The notes: generated by a model not told the origin, from the sequence alone. DNA of 5,708 nt from Acholeplasmatales bacterium (GCA_016282815.1 JAEELU010000092.1:1-5708); one strand, 5' to 3'. Shown: positions 1 through 5,708, numbered from the stretch's first letter. Program-made: numbers and translations.

Positions 1-201
1 AGGGGTATAATCTATATCCTCGTCATAAATAACCGATATAATATCTCCCCTTTTTACAAAATCCCTTTCCTTCGAATCATGATTATTTATTAATACTTTT
101 CTTTCTAAAAAGAGCTTATATATTTTTGATTTAGATATATGATATTTATTTAGATAATCTAAAACAGCCATATCATCATATACTGGGTAATTAATTATCA
201 T
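1..201 (-). CDS. RluA/RluD-family pseudouridine synthase, N-terminal S4 domain (3' end beyond the window)
   Basis: This is a partial gene. The 67 visible codons are open from ATG at 201 to the left edge. The product begins MIINYPVYDDMAVLDYL, followed by HISKSKIYKLF (residues 21-31), KVLINN (35-40) and VKRGDIISV (49-57). That order (a helix with a Ser-Lys-containing turn, a short strand ending in an Asn pair, then a basic Gly-Asp-Ile strand) is typical of the S4 RNA-binding domain at the front of RluA/RluD-type 23S rRNA pseudouridine synthases. The following DYTP fits the linker that precedes the catalytic domain. The catalytic Asp motif lies outside the window, so the enzyme class is inferred from the S4 pattern alone. 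The start overlaps the end of the upstream phosphoesterase gene by 11 bases. Only a weak AGG lies about 10 bases upstream, so translation probably depends on coupling to the gene before it. An alternative is another S4-domain protein such as an RsuA or YaaA/YlmH type. Confidence 0.72.
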   Translation of the reverse strand, partial: MIINYPVYDDMAVLDYLNKYHISKSKIYKLFLERKVLINNHDSKERDFVKRGDIISVIYDEDIDYTP

Positions 202-1318
202 CTTCTAAATACCTAGTTTCTATTAATCCTATATATCCATTCTTCTTAATAACGCTATATGGCTTAGCGTGACGAATAACAGATATTTCATCATTCTTTC
301 TAACAGATAAGAATTGATTTGATGCGTCATAGCAATAATATTTATTTGTCTTCTCATCCTGATATACATATGATGTATGAACCCACATACATGTTTTACT
401 ATTAACATGCCTAATATAATAAAAATCCAAATCTGTAGATAGTATTTCTATTTCATTATTACCATATGTAATATTAACAGGTGTAGATGGTAATGTATAA
501 TCACAATCATATTTCATTATATGCTTAGGATAGTGATCTCTATAGACATAGCTAAAATTCATTGTTTGAAGTGAATCAATAAATACAAAATTAATTTGTC
601 CACCCTTAACAATGTGATTACCACCATCTATAGATATAATTCTTTTCTTAAAATCAAAGATTGGATTACAGCATGATATATCATGTCTATAATTTCTTGT
701 AGGATAATGTCCTACAATAGTAAGTAGCTCTACTCCATCACTTTTACCATAAAAATTATCATATTTTAATAATGGTAATGCATATTCAGGAATATTATTT
801 ACATCATCTAATCCACCATGAACTAAAACTATGTTGTTATTGATGATAATAACATCATCAAGTGAATCCATAAATTCATATAAATCCTTATATTTTTCTT
901 GAACTAAATCTACGAATTCTCTAACATTCATATCCATTGATAGCTTATATCCCATTTCATAGGCTATATCATTTAAAATTGAATGCTCTCTTACAACAGT
1001 ATAATATAGGAAATTATCCTTTTGATCCTCAGGCAAAATAAATCTTAATACCTCATCGCAATTTCCTGCCATAGGGAATACATTATCCCTTTTAGATAGC
1101 TCCATAACATATCTAAAGCATTCTAGGTTCTTTTTGAAGTCACCCTTTTCACAAATATCACCGATAATAAATAGATAATCATCATCAGAAAAATTGATAC
1201 TTTTAAGTCCATCCTTAAATGTATCAACATCACCATGAATATCACTGACAAATATTAATCTTTTATTTGTGTCTAGGTTTATTCTTTTAACTCTAGTTTT
1301 CTTCTTTAGCTCTGTCAT
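191..1318 (-). CDS. PPP/calcineurin-type metallophosphoesterase with C-terminal SH3-like repeats
   Basis: This is a cytoplasmic metal-dependent phosphoesterase of 375 residues with no signal peptide. The dinuclear-metal motifs appear in order: SDIHGD (residues 25-30), GDICEKG (53-59), GNCDE (85-89), VHGG (166-169) and VGHYP (202-206), then IDGGN (230-234). This is the layout of the PPP/calcineurin superfamily (PrpE- and ApaH-like proteins). The usual GNHD/E has Cys87 in place of His, as in YfcE/MJ0936-type phosphodiesterases, so phosphodiester or nucleotide substrates are as plausible as phosphoproteins. Residues about 285-371 lie beyond the catalytic fold and look like two SH3-like beta repeats. 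The start ATG at 1318 is well supported by an AGGAAAGGG ribosome binding site ending about 7 bases upstream, inside queH. The gene overlaps queH by 26 bases and the next gene by 11, so it is the middle gene of an operon. The substrate is not known. Confidence 0.88.
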   Translation of the reverse strand: MTELKKKTRVKRINLDTNKRLIFVSDIHGDVDTFKDGLKSINFSDDDYLFIIGDICEKGDFKKNLECFRYVMELSKRDNVFPMAGNCDEVLRFILPEDQKDNFLYYTVVREHSILNDIAYEMGYKLSMDMNVREFVDLVQEKYKDLYEFMDSLDDVIIINNNIVLVHGGLDDVNNIPEYALPLLKYDNFYGKSDGVELLTIVGHYPTRNYRHDISCCNPIFDFKKRIISIDGGNHIVKGGQINFVFIDSLQTMNFSYVYRDHYPKHIMKYDCDYTLPSTPVNITYGNNEIEILSTDLDFYYIRHVNSKTCMWVHTSYVYQDEKTNKYYCYDASNQFLSVRKNDEISVIRHAKPYSVIKKNGYIGLIETRYLEDDN

Positions 1319-1925
1319 GAATATCCCTTTCCTCTAATGAATATTTACATCCACAGTAATCCTGTCTATATAAATTATATTCCTTAGATAATTCTATTGA
1401 ATGCTTATATCCATCATCCTTTTTGAAATTTGAATATAAGTATTTAACACCATATTTGTTCTCTAGATTATATCCAATCTCATTTATCCATCTTTCTACC
1501 TTATATGGTGAAATAGATAATGTAGTTGTGAAATAATCATAGCCTAATTTCTTTGCTTTAATTGCTGTCTTTTCAAGTCTAAGCTCGTAGCACATGTAGC
1601 AGCGATTACTTTTCTCACCAAGATGCTCTAATCCCTTGATTTTATTATTGTAATCATCCTCATTATATTCATCATATAAAACATTGATATCAAAGTTTTT
1701 ACAAAAATTAATAATCTCATTTAATCTAGTCTCATATTCACTATATGGATAGATATTATCATTTGAATAAAAAATAGTGATATCAAAGTATTTTTTTAGC
1801 AGTAATATAGTATGACTTGAGCACGGTGCACAGCACGCATGTAGCAATAATTTTGGCTTATTTTCTAAACTATTTAAAAAATCTAAAAACTCTTTATAGC
1901 TTGTTATCACAATATCACCACTCAT
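1293..1925 (-). CDS. queH: epoxyqueuosine reductase QueH
   Basis: QueH (formerly DUF208) reduces epoxyqueuosine to queuosine at the wobble position of GUN-anticodon tRNAs. It is the non-cobalamin counterpart of QueG and uses an iron-sulfur cluster. The family's cysteine motifs are all present: HACCAPC (residues 29-35), RCYMC (108-112) and DYCGC (189-193). The downstream LRLEKTA helix (115-121), FTTTLSISPYK (132-142) and the tail after DYCGC also fit the family. At about 210 residues it is full length. It is the first gene of the leftward operon. ATG at 1925 has no ribosome binding site, and the predicted transcription start falls on it. GTG at 1910 (codon 6) is preceded by GGTGAT at ideal spacing and gives a 205-residue protein, so it may be the true start. 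The boundary shown is the longer form. The family call is firm; only the start is open. Confidence 0.93.
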   Translation of the reverse strand: MSGDIVITSYKEFLDFLNSLENKPKLLLHACCAPCSSHTILLLKKYFDITIFYSNDNIYPYSEYETRLNEIINFCKNFDINVLYDEYNEDDYNNKIKGLEHLGEKSNRCYMCYELRLEKTAIKAKKLGYDYFTTTLSISPYKVERWINEIGYNLENKYGVKYLYSNFKKDDGYKHSIELSKEYNLYRQDYCGCKYSLEERDIHDRAKEEN

Positions 1926-1930
1926 AGCAT

Positions 1931-1959
1931 ATTTTATACAATAATTACAAGTTTTGCAA
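1931..1959 (-). promoter_or_regulatory. sigma-A-type promoter for the queH operon
   Basis: Read on the minus strand, TTGCAA (1959-1954) and TAAAAT (1936-1931) are separated by exactly 17 bases, a near-consensus housekeeping promoter. The predicted transcription start is about 1924, one base inside the annotated ATG of queH. The mRNA would then either be leaderless or use GTG 1910. A second, weaker possibility is TATAAC at 1967-1962, which has no well-spaced -35. No separate promoter was seen for the two downstream genes. Confidence 0.65.
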
Positions 1960-1962
1960 TAG

Positions 1963-1979
1963 TTATAGTGTAACTATAA
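1963..1979. promoter_or_regulatory. perfect dyad between the divergent promoters (candidate operator)
   Basis: TTATAGT (1963-1969), a 3-base centre GTA, then ACTATAA (1973-1979) form a perfect 7-base inverted repeat. It lies between the leftward -35 (1954-1959) and the rightward -35 (1990-1995), centred near -47 of the leftward unit and -54 of the rightward one. That position suits a transcription factor acting on one or both genes. It is too short and A/T-rich to be a terminator and has no T-tract. The factor is unknown. Chance occurrence in AT-rich DNA is possible. Confidence 0.4.
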
Positions 1980-1989
1980 ACCATCAAAC

Positions 1990-2018
1990 TTGCCAGAATA
2001 ATTAAAATATGTTAAAAT
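1990..2018 (+). promoter_or_regulatory. sigma-A-type promoter for the lipoprotein gene
   Basis: TTGCCA (1990-1995) and TAAAAT (2013-2018) are 17 bases apart, and TGT directly before the -10 (2010-2012) makes it an extended -10. The predicted start is near 2025, giving a leader of about 40 bases before ATG 2065. It is the mirror counterpart of the leftward promoter, which has the same -10 hexamer and spacer. Confidence 0.7.
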
Positions 2019-2032
2019 CTATTTATAGATTT
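2015..2032. promoter_or_regulatory. perfect dyad over the -10 and start point (candidate repressor operator)
   Basis: AAATCTAT (2015-2022), centre TT, then ATAGATTT (2025-2032) form a perfect 8-base inverted repeat. It overlaps the last four bases of the -10 hexamer and the predicted transcription start of the lipoprotein gene. A protein bound here would block RNA polymerase, as classical repressor operators do. No regulator gene lies in the window, so the partner is unknown. As RNA it would be a weak, A/U-rich hairpin and is unlikely to be a terminator. Confidence 0.42.
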
Positions 2033-2053
2033 ACGATACTATGAATACTAATA

Positions 2054-2060
2054 AGGAGGG
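2054..2060 (+). promoter_or_regulatory. ribosome binding site fixing the lipoprotein start
   Basis: AGGAGGG (2054-2060) lies 4 bases before ATG 2065, a full-strength Shine-Dalgarno. It lies inside the longer reading frame that begins at ATG 2041. That upstream ATG has no ribosome binding site and would add eight residues (MNTNKEGF) before the signal peptide. The site therefore selects 2065 as the start. Confidence 0.85.
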
Positions 2061-2064
2061 TTTT

Positions 2065-5058
2065 ATGAAAAGGAAACTACTTTTTTTAATTCCAATAATT
2101 ACATTATTGTTGTTTTTGTCGTCCTGCTCATTATTTAATTTTGGGCAAAATTCAACTAGTAGTCCTCAAAGTCAGGCATCAAGTAGTGTACCTAGCAAGA
2201 GCTCAGAAACACCTTCTACTAGTACTACAGCAAAGGAGTCAACTAGTAAACAAACTAGCACAAGTACGACTAAGCCTTCTACTACCACAACATCTACATC
2301 TATACCTTCAACGACAACTACTACTCAAACAGCTACATCAGCCTCAACAAGCACAGAGGTACATGCTACATCATTAGTGCTTGAGGAGGAGAATCCCTCT
2401 GTTTATATAGAAAGAATAGATGATGATTTAGAAAAAATCAAAATGAAGGTTATCTATTCTGATAACTCTAGAGAATCAATCAATCTATCAAAGGATTTAA
2501 TGTCTACTAGTGATTATAATTCATTAAAGAATGCTGGTCCTAATACTATAACAGTAAATTATAGTGGTGTAAGTAAGAATATTACTATCACATCCTCTCA
2601 TATGGTTAAATGGGAGGTAAACTTCTTAAATTATAATAATGATGTTTTAAAAACTGAGGAGGTCATTAGTGGTGAAGCCGCGATGGCTCCAAAGAACCCA
2701 AGTGATTATTTCGATAATAATAACAATGCGGTTTATACATTTGATAAGTGGGATAAGGATTTTTCTTCCATAACTAGTAATACTGATGTTAAAGCAGTAT
2801 TTAAGGTTAAGGAAAAGGTTGGTATTGATTATCTTGCTGTTATTAATAGTGGTACCTCTGCCGATATAACAATAGAGAAATCTAATTCTACAAGCATATA
2901 TAACCTAAGAGTTATGGATGAATCTAACCATCTTATTCAGGCTGTAAGTAATCCAACAGATAAAATAGAGCTAACTAATCTTAATGCGAACACAACATAT
3001 AAGATTAGTGGTACATGTATGTTCTATTTTAATGGAAGCCTTCAGGAGGTAAATATAGTTGAGTCATCATTTAAAACTGGAATTTATGATGATATCCAAA
3101 CTATAAACGATAGCTATGTTATCGATAATGAGTCAGTTTCGTCGACATCATTATGTGTTGATTTAACATCATATATAGATAACGCACCTGATGGATTTGA
3201 GCTTAAGGGTGTTGCCTTAGTTGATTCTAACGATGAGCTAATCGGTGAAAAGGAATACGATGGTAGCCCTATAGTATTCTTTGATGATTTAACTCCTGAT
3301 ACTGAATATACTACCTACTTCTTCTACGATAAAATTAAAACAAATACATTAACTGCTTGGACTCACCAAGCAAGTGGAAATGAATATCGATATTACTTCA
3401 TAGGCTTTGTAATTCAAACACATCCTAATGATCCAAATATGAAATGTGCAAGAGTAATATATAATGATCCCGATGATGGTGAGGTTCTATTATATAGATA
3501 TTATGTATCAAGCGGAAATAGCGTTTATAATATTGCCGACCCATTCTCTTTTAGATTACCGATCAAATATGAGGGATATAAGGTCATTGGTGATTATTCT
3601 AAGCTACAAAACATAACTGATGATATAGATGTTGAGGTTATGTTAATGCCAAATAGCAGCTCAGTTGATACTGATAAGCACCTAGTCGTATTTAAAAATA
3701 ATAATGGTTCTATCATTTCATCAAAGTGGGTTAATGATGGTGGTTCTATCACTCCACCAGTAATAGGTACTGATTTTGAATTTACACTTCCAGAGGAAAC
3801 AGCAGATTATGCGTATGTATTCAAATGGTACTCTCCATATGATTATGATTTAAGCAATATCACAAAATCACTTGAGCTTACAGCAAGCTATACTAAGGTA
3901 TATAAATCTAATGCACCTACATATAGAACATCTGTCTCATTTGTAAAAATAGGTCCAACCTTCGCTTCACTTGGTGGTGTAATAGAAAATAAAACAGCAA
4001 TAATTGCTGATAATCCTTACACATATTATCTATCACATAAGGGACAAAGCGATAAGATAGAGGCACAATTCTTCAGTAATTCCTATGTTACAGAATTTGG
4101 ATTTGATAGCTTAACACCTAATACTGATTATGAATTCCATTTCAGTATAGAATACTATTTAGATGAGGAGCATACAGTAACTAGTAAAAAGGAGATCGTT
4201 GTTCCATTCACAACTACCTCTTCTGATGTAGATTACACAGATAATCCAACATTTAGTAGCCCATATTACCATACAATTAGAATAAATGATGGAGCTAATA
4301 ATACAGTATTATATTATGCAGTAATATCTGAATCAGATGTATCAAAAGGTGTTGCTAAAAATATTCAAACAAGGGCTAAGGATTATTATAATCCAAGAGT
4401 ATGTGACTGTAATTACTTAAATACAAATACAGAGTATAGAATTTATTCCTTACAAAAGCAAACCATTCCATATACTGATGATGGTACAGAAAAGGAATGC
4501 GAATATTATAGATATTCTGGTAAATATTATACTTATTCTACTATAGATGGTGTAAGGCCTTTAACATTCAAGCTATCACTTAGAGTTAGAAGGGATGGAG
4601 ATTATTATCAACCAATTACAACCGGTGATAATAGAAACTACGTTTCATTATATATCACAAACTATGAAACACAGGTAGATATCGGACCATTACAAATTGA
4701 ATATGCTTATAATGTATACCCATCTGATTTCCAAACAAAATATGGTGCTGGAAATGTAACATTCTTTGAATTTGATAGTAGCTATGGATGCTACAAGCCT
4801 GTAGCGGGTTATTATAATTCAGTATATGCTGATTTATTTCAAAATAGTATGCAAGTAAGTGATCCAATGACTGGTCAAACAGTAACTGTTCATCTTATGG
4901 TTGATATGCTAAGAATGCAGTATTACTATAATGGATACCATTATACAAATTCATATTGTCCTTCAAATGATATAAATTATTATACTAATAGCTATGTGGT
5001 TAACTATACTGCAGATACAGATAATGATTTTAATGTTTTATTTGTAGAATTCTATTAA
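2065..5058 (+). CDS. large modular surface lipoprotein with InlB B-repeat-like and fibronectin-III-like domains
   Basis: This is a 997-residue secreted lipoprotein of unknown function. The N-terminus has a basic MKRK, a hydrophobic core and a lipobox LSSC, so Cys21 is the predicted lipidation site. Residues about 30-97 are a Ser/Thr-rich stalk that would lift the rest through the cell wall. An Ig-like region follows at about 100-178. InlB B-repeat-like modules are seen near 182-249, 452-528 and 537-612, each with a strand ending in Gly, a Tyr/Phe-Lys-Trp-type middle and an Ile-Thr-Asp/Lys-type end. Fibronectin-III-like modules are seen near 254-339, 347-452, 620-718 and 727-828, each marked by Leu-x-x-x-Thr-x-Tyr. 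The last 165 residues form a Tyr-rich domain I cannot name. No LPXTG motif or catalytic motif was seen, so adhesion or glycan binding is the likely role. It has its own promoter and terminator and appears monocistronic. The start is set by AGGAGGG at 2054. Confidence 0.85.
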   Translation: MKRKLLFLIPIITLLLFLSSCSLFNFGQNSTSSPQSQASSSVPSKSSETPSTSTTAKESTSKQTSTSTTKPSTTTTSTSIPSTTTTTQTATSASTSTEVHATSLVLEEENPSVYIERIDDDLEKIKMKVIYSDNSRESINLSKDLMSTSDYNSLKNAGPNTITVNYSGVSKNITITSSHMVKWEVNFLNYNNDVLKTEEVISGEAAMAPKNPSDYFDNNNNAVYTFDKWDKDFSSITSNTDVKAVFKVKEKVGIDYLAVINSGTSADITIEKSNSTSIYNLRVMDESNHLIQAVSNPTDKIELTNLNANTTYKISGTCMFYFNGSLQEVNIVESSFKTGIYDDIQTINDSYVIDNESVSSTSLCVDLTSYIDNAPDGFELKGVALVDSNDELIGEKEYDGSPIVFFDDLTPDTEYTTYFFYDKIKTNTLTAWTHQASGNEYRYYFIGFVIQTHPNDPNMKCARVIYNDPDDGEVLLYRYYVSSGNSVYNIADPFSFRLPIKYEGYKVIGDYSKLQNITDDIDVEVMLMPNSSSVDTDKHLVVFKNNNGSIISSKWVNDGGSITPPVIGTDFEFTLPEETADYAYVFKWYSPYDYDLSNITKSLELTASYTKVYKSNAPTYRTSVSFVKIGPTFASLGGVIENKTAIIADNPYTYYLSHKGQSDKIEAQFFSNSYVTEFGFDSLTPNTDYEFHFSIEYYLDEEHTVTSKKEIVVPFTTTSSDVDYTDNPTFSSPYYHTIRINDGANNTVLYYAVISESDVSKGVAKNIQTRAKDYYNPRVCDCNYLNTNTEYRIYSLQKQTIPYTDDGTEKECEYYRYSGKYYTYSTIDGVRPLTFKLSLRVRRDGDYYQPITTGDNRNYVSLYITNYETQVDIGPLQIEYAYNVYPSDFQTKYGAGNVTFFEFDSSYGCYKPVAGYYNSVYADLFQNSMQVSDPMTGQTVTVHLMVDMLRMQYYYNGYHYTNSYCPSNDINYYTNSYVVNYTADTDNDFNVLFVEFY
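2152..2355 (+). other. Ser/Thr-rich low-complexity stalk of the lipoprotein
   Basis: Codons 30-97 are almost entirely ACN, TCN and AGY, with some Lys, Gln, Ala and Pro. They follow the lipidated Cys directly and match the extended, possibly glycosylated wall-spanning linkers of Firmicute surface lipoproteins. The DNA has no perfect tandem unit, so the stretch is compositional rather than a simple sequence repeat. The bias also leaves other frames open across it, which produces a spurious overlapping frame at 2141-2377. Confidence 0.8.
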
Positions 5059-5075
5059 AACTTAATTACAAGAAT

Positions 5076-5104
5076 AAAGAGTCATCGACAAGATGACTCT
5101 TTTT
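5076..5104 (+). terminator. intrinsic terminator, probably bidirectional
   Basis: AAAGAGTCATC (5076-5086), loop GACAA (5087-5091) and GATGACTCTTT (5092-5102) form a perfect 11-base-pair stem. It ends in a run of five T (5100-5104) and a further T/C-rich tract. It begins 18 bases after the lipoprotein stop codon. The gene on the minus strand ends at 5127 and runs towards it. In that direction the tail is TTTATTCTT, less uniform but plausible, so one hairpin may end both convergent transcripts. Confidence 0.88.
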
Positions 5105-5126
5105 CTTCTTCTATTTAGTTTAGATA

Positions 5127-5708
5127 TTAATCTAGTTTTTCAAGCATTTCCTTGTATTTTGTTTCTACTGATTGCTTTAGCTTAGCCTCTCTTTGGCTTA
5201 CACCAATTAAAGCTTTGGCTCTTGTAGGTGAAGCAATTGTACCTGCACCTGATACACATCCCATAGGACATGCCATACCCTCAAGTAGGTAACCATCATA
5301 TTTACCAGTTTGAGCTTCCTTAAGCATCTTTCTACAGTTCTCTAATCCTTGTGCAGCAAATACCTTAATCTCTCTATCTGGTGCAATCTTAGCTGCAGAA
5401 TTAACAACTGCGCTTGCTACACCACCCATAACAGCGAATCCTCTACCATCAGCTGATGTGATATTCTTTAAATCTGCTTCCTTAAGCTTAGTGAATTCAA
5501 CACCCTTAGCATTGAACATACCATATAGCTCCTCAAATGTTAATACGAAATCAACATCTGATCTAACACTCTTTCTTGATGCTTCAAGCTTCTTAGCTGA
5601 ACATGGTCCTACAAATACAACCTTAGCATCTGGGTGTTGCTTTTTAACTAATCTTGCTGTATAAACCATTGGTGTCATAGCCATTGAAATATTCTCTCTA
5701 AATTCAGG
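5127..5708 (-). CDS. [FeFe]-hydrogenase-like H-cluster protein, C-terminal part (5' end beyond the window)
   Basis: This is a partial gene of 193 visible codons, open to the right edge. Internal ATG 5684 is not the start, because the frame continues upstream as PEFRENIS, matching the segment that follows hydrogenase motif 1. Motif 2 is seen as VGPCSAKKLE (residues 33-42: Cys36, Lys39, Glu42), corresponding to MPCxxKxxE. Motif 3 is seen as EGMACPMGCVSGAGT (143-157: Cys147, Cys151), corresponding to ExMACxGGCxxGGG. Three of the four Cys ligands of the H-cluster 4Fe-4S subcluster are therefore present; the fourth and the ferredoxin-like N-terminus lie outside. The family catalyses reversible hydrogen formation from ferredoxin electrons, or hydrogen sensing. 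The GPC, EGMAC and GAGT variants, with no extra C-terminal domain, resemble group B monomeric enzymes. This grouping is from memory of the family. Met149 replaces a usual Gly. Codons look less A/T-biased than the neighbours', suggesting high expression. A catalytically inactive relative is not excluded. Confidence 0.85.
   Translation of the reverse strand, partial: PEFRENISMAMTPMVYTARLVKKQHPDAKVVFVGPCSAKKLEASRKSVRSDVDFVLTFEELYGMFNAKGVEFTKLKEADLKNITSADGRGFAVMGGVASAVVNSAAKIAPDREIKVFAAQGLENCRKMLKEAQTGKYDGYLLEGMACPMGCVSGAGTIASPTRAKALIGVSQREAKLKQSVETKYKEMLEKLD

Noticed and set aside
1959..1977. Inverted repeat ATAGTTA-TAGTG-TAACTAT
   Set aside because: It is an alternative register of the 1963-1979 dyad; the 3-base-centre register is tighter, so only that one is listed.
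1962..1988. Second leftward promoter TTGATG / TATAAC
   Set aside because: The spacer is only 15 bases and both boxes are poorer than the TTGCAA/TAAAAT pair downstream of it.
1926..1990. preQ1 riboswitch upstream of queH
   Set aside because: The predicted leader is only a few bases long and there is no C/G-rich stem with an A-rich tail of the preQ1 type; the only structure is the short A/T dyad upstream of the promoter.
2041..2064. Upstream ATG at 2041 as start of the lipoprotein
   Set aside because: It has no Shine-Dalgarno, adds an acidic/polar leader before the signal peptide, and the AGGAGGG at 2054-2060 serves ATG 2065.
2141..2377. Open frame of 78 codons on the plus strand in another frame
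   Set aside because: It lies inside the Ser/Thr stalk of the lipoprotein gene and is open only because of ACN/TCN codon bias; it has no ribosome binding site and its product is a Leu/Gln-rich artefact.
4655..4867. Open frame of 70 codons on the minus strand
   Set aside because: It is fully antisense to the lipoprotein gene, with no ribosome binding site, no promoter and no recognisable product.
5458..5664. Open frame of 68 codons on the plus strand
   Set aside because: It is antisense to the conserved hydrogenase-like domain, whose motifs establish the minus strand as coding.
5682..5684. ATG at 5684 as a start for the hydrogenase-like gene
   Set aside because: The frame stays open to the window edge and the upstream residues PEFRENIS continue the family pattern, so this Met is internal.
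1..5708. Mobile element, CRISPR array, tRNA/rRNA, or defence/toxin-antitoxin system
   Set aside because: No transposase or integrase motifs, regularly spaced repeats, cloverleaf-like sequence or paired small genes were seen; all long stretches are accounted for by the genes listed and no gene-free stretch exceeds 140 bases.

Overview
The window comes from an AT-rich, low-GC Gram-positive bacterium, most likely a gut-type Bacilli/Erysipelotrichia-like anaerobe. This is an inference from four things: strong A/T bias at third codon positions, AGGAGG-type ribosome binding sites, a lipoprotein with a Ser/Thr-rich stalk, and a [FeFe]-hydrogenase-type gene that implies anaerobic life. Trp is encoded by TGG and genes end in TAA or TAG. 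No in-frame TGA appears, so the sequence does not decide between code 11 and code 4.

Layout. (1) Positions 1-1925, minus strand, form a tightly packed three-gene operon read from right to left. It starts with queH (epoxyqueuosine reductase, last step of queuosine tRNA modification). Next is a PPP/calcineurin-type metallophosphoesterase with two SH3-like repeats at its C-terminus. Last is the start of an RluA/RluD-type pseudouridine synthase with an S4 domain, cut off by the left edge. The genes overlap by 26 and 11 bases. (2) Positions 1926-2064 are a compact divergent promoter region. Each side has a near-consensus sigma-A promoter with a 17-base spacer, one perfect dyad lies between them, and a second dyad covers the rightward -10 element and predicted start point. 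(3) Positions 2065-5058, plus strand, encode a 997-residue surface lipoprotein: lipobox, Ser/Thr stalk, then alternating InlB B-repeat-like and fibronectin-III-like modules and a Tyr-rich C-terminal domain. (4) Positions 5059-5126 hold a strong hairpin terminator between convergent genes. (5) Positions 5127-5708, minus strand, are the C-terminal part of an [FeFe]-hydrogenase-like H-cluster protein whose start lies beyond the right edge.

Two of the leftward genes act on RNA (a tRNA anticodon-loop modification and a probable pseudouridine synthase), and the phosphoesterase sits translationally coupled between them. The lipoprotein and the hydrogenase are separate transcription units with no evident link to that operon. 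I see no mobile element, CRISPR array, RNA gene or defence system. The points most worth a second look are the divergent control region, the start site of queH, the phosphoesterase-SH3 fusion and the architecture of the lipoprotein.
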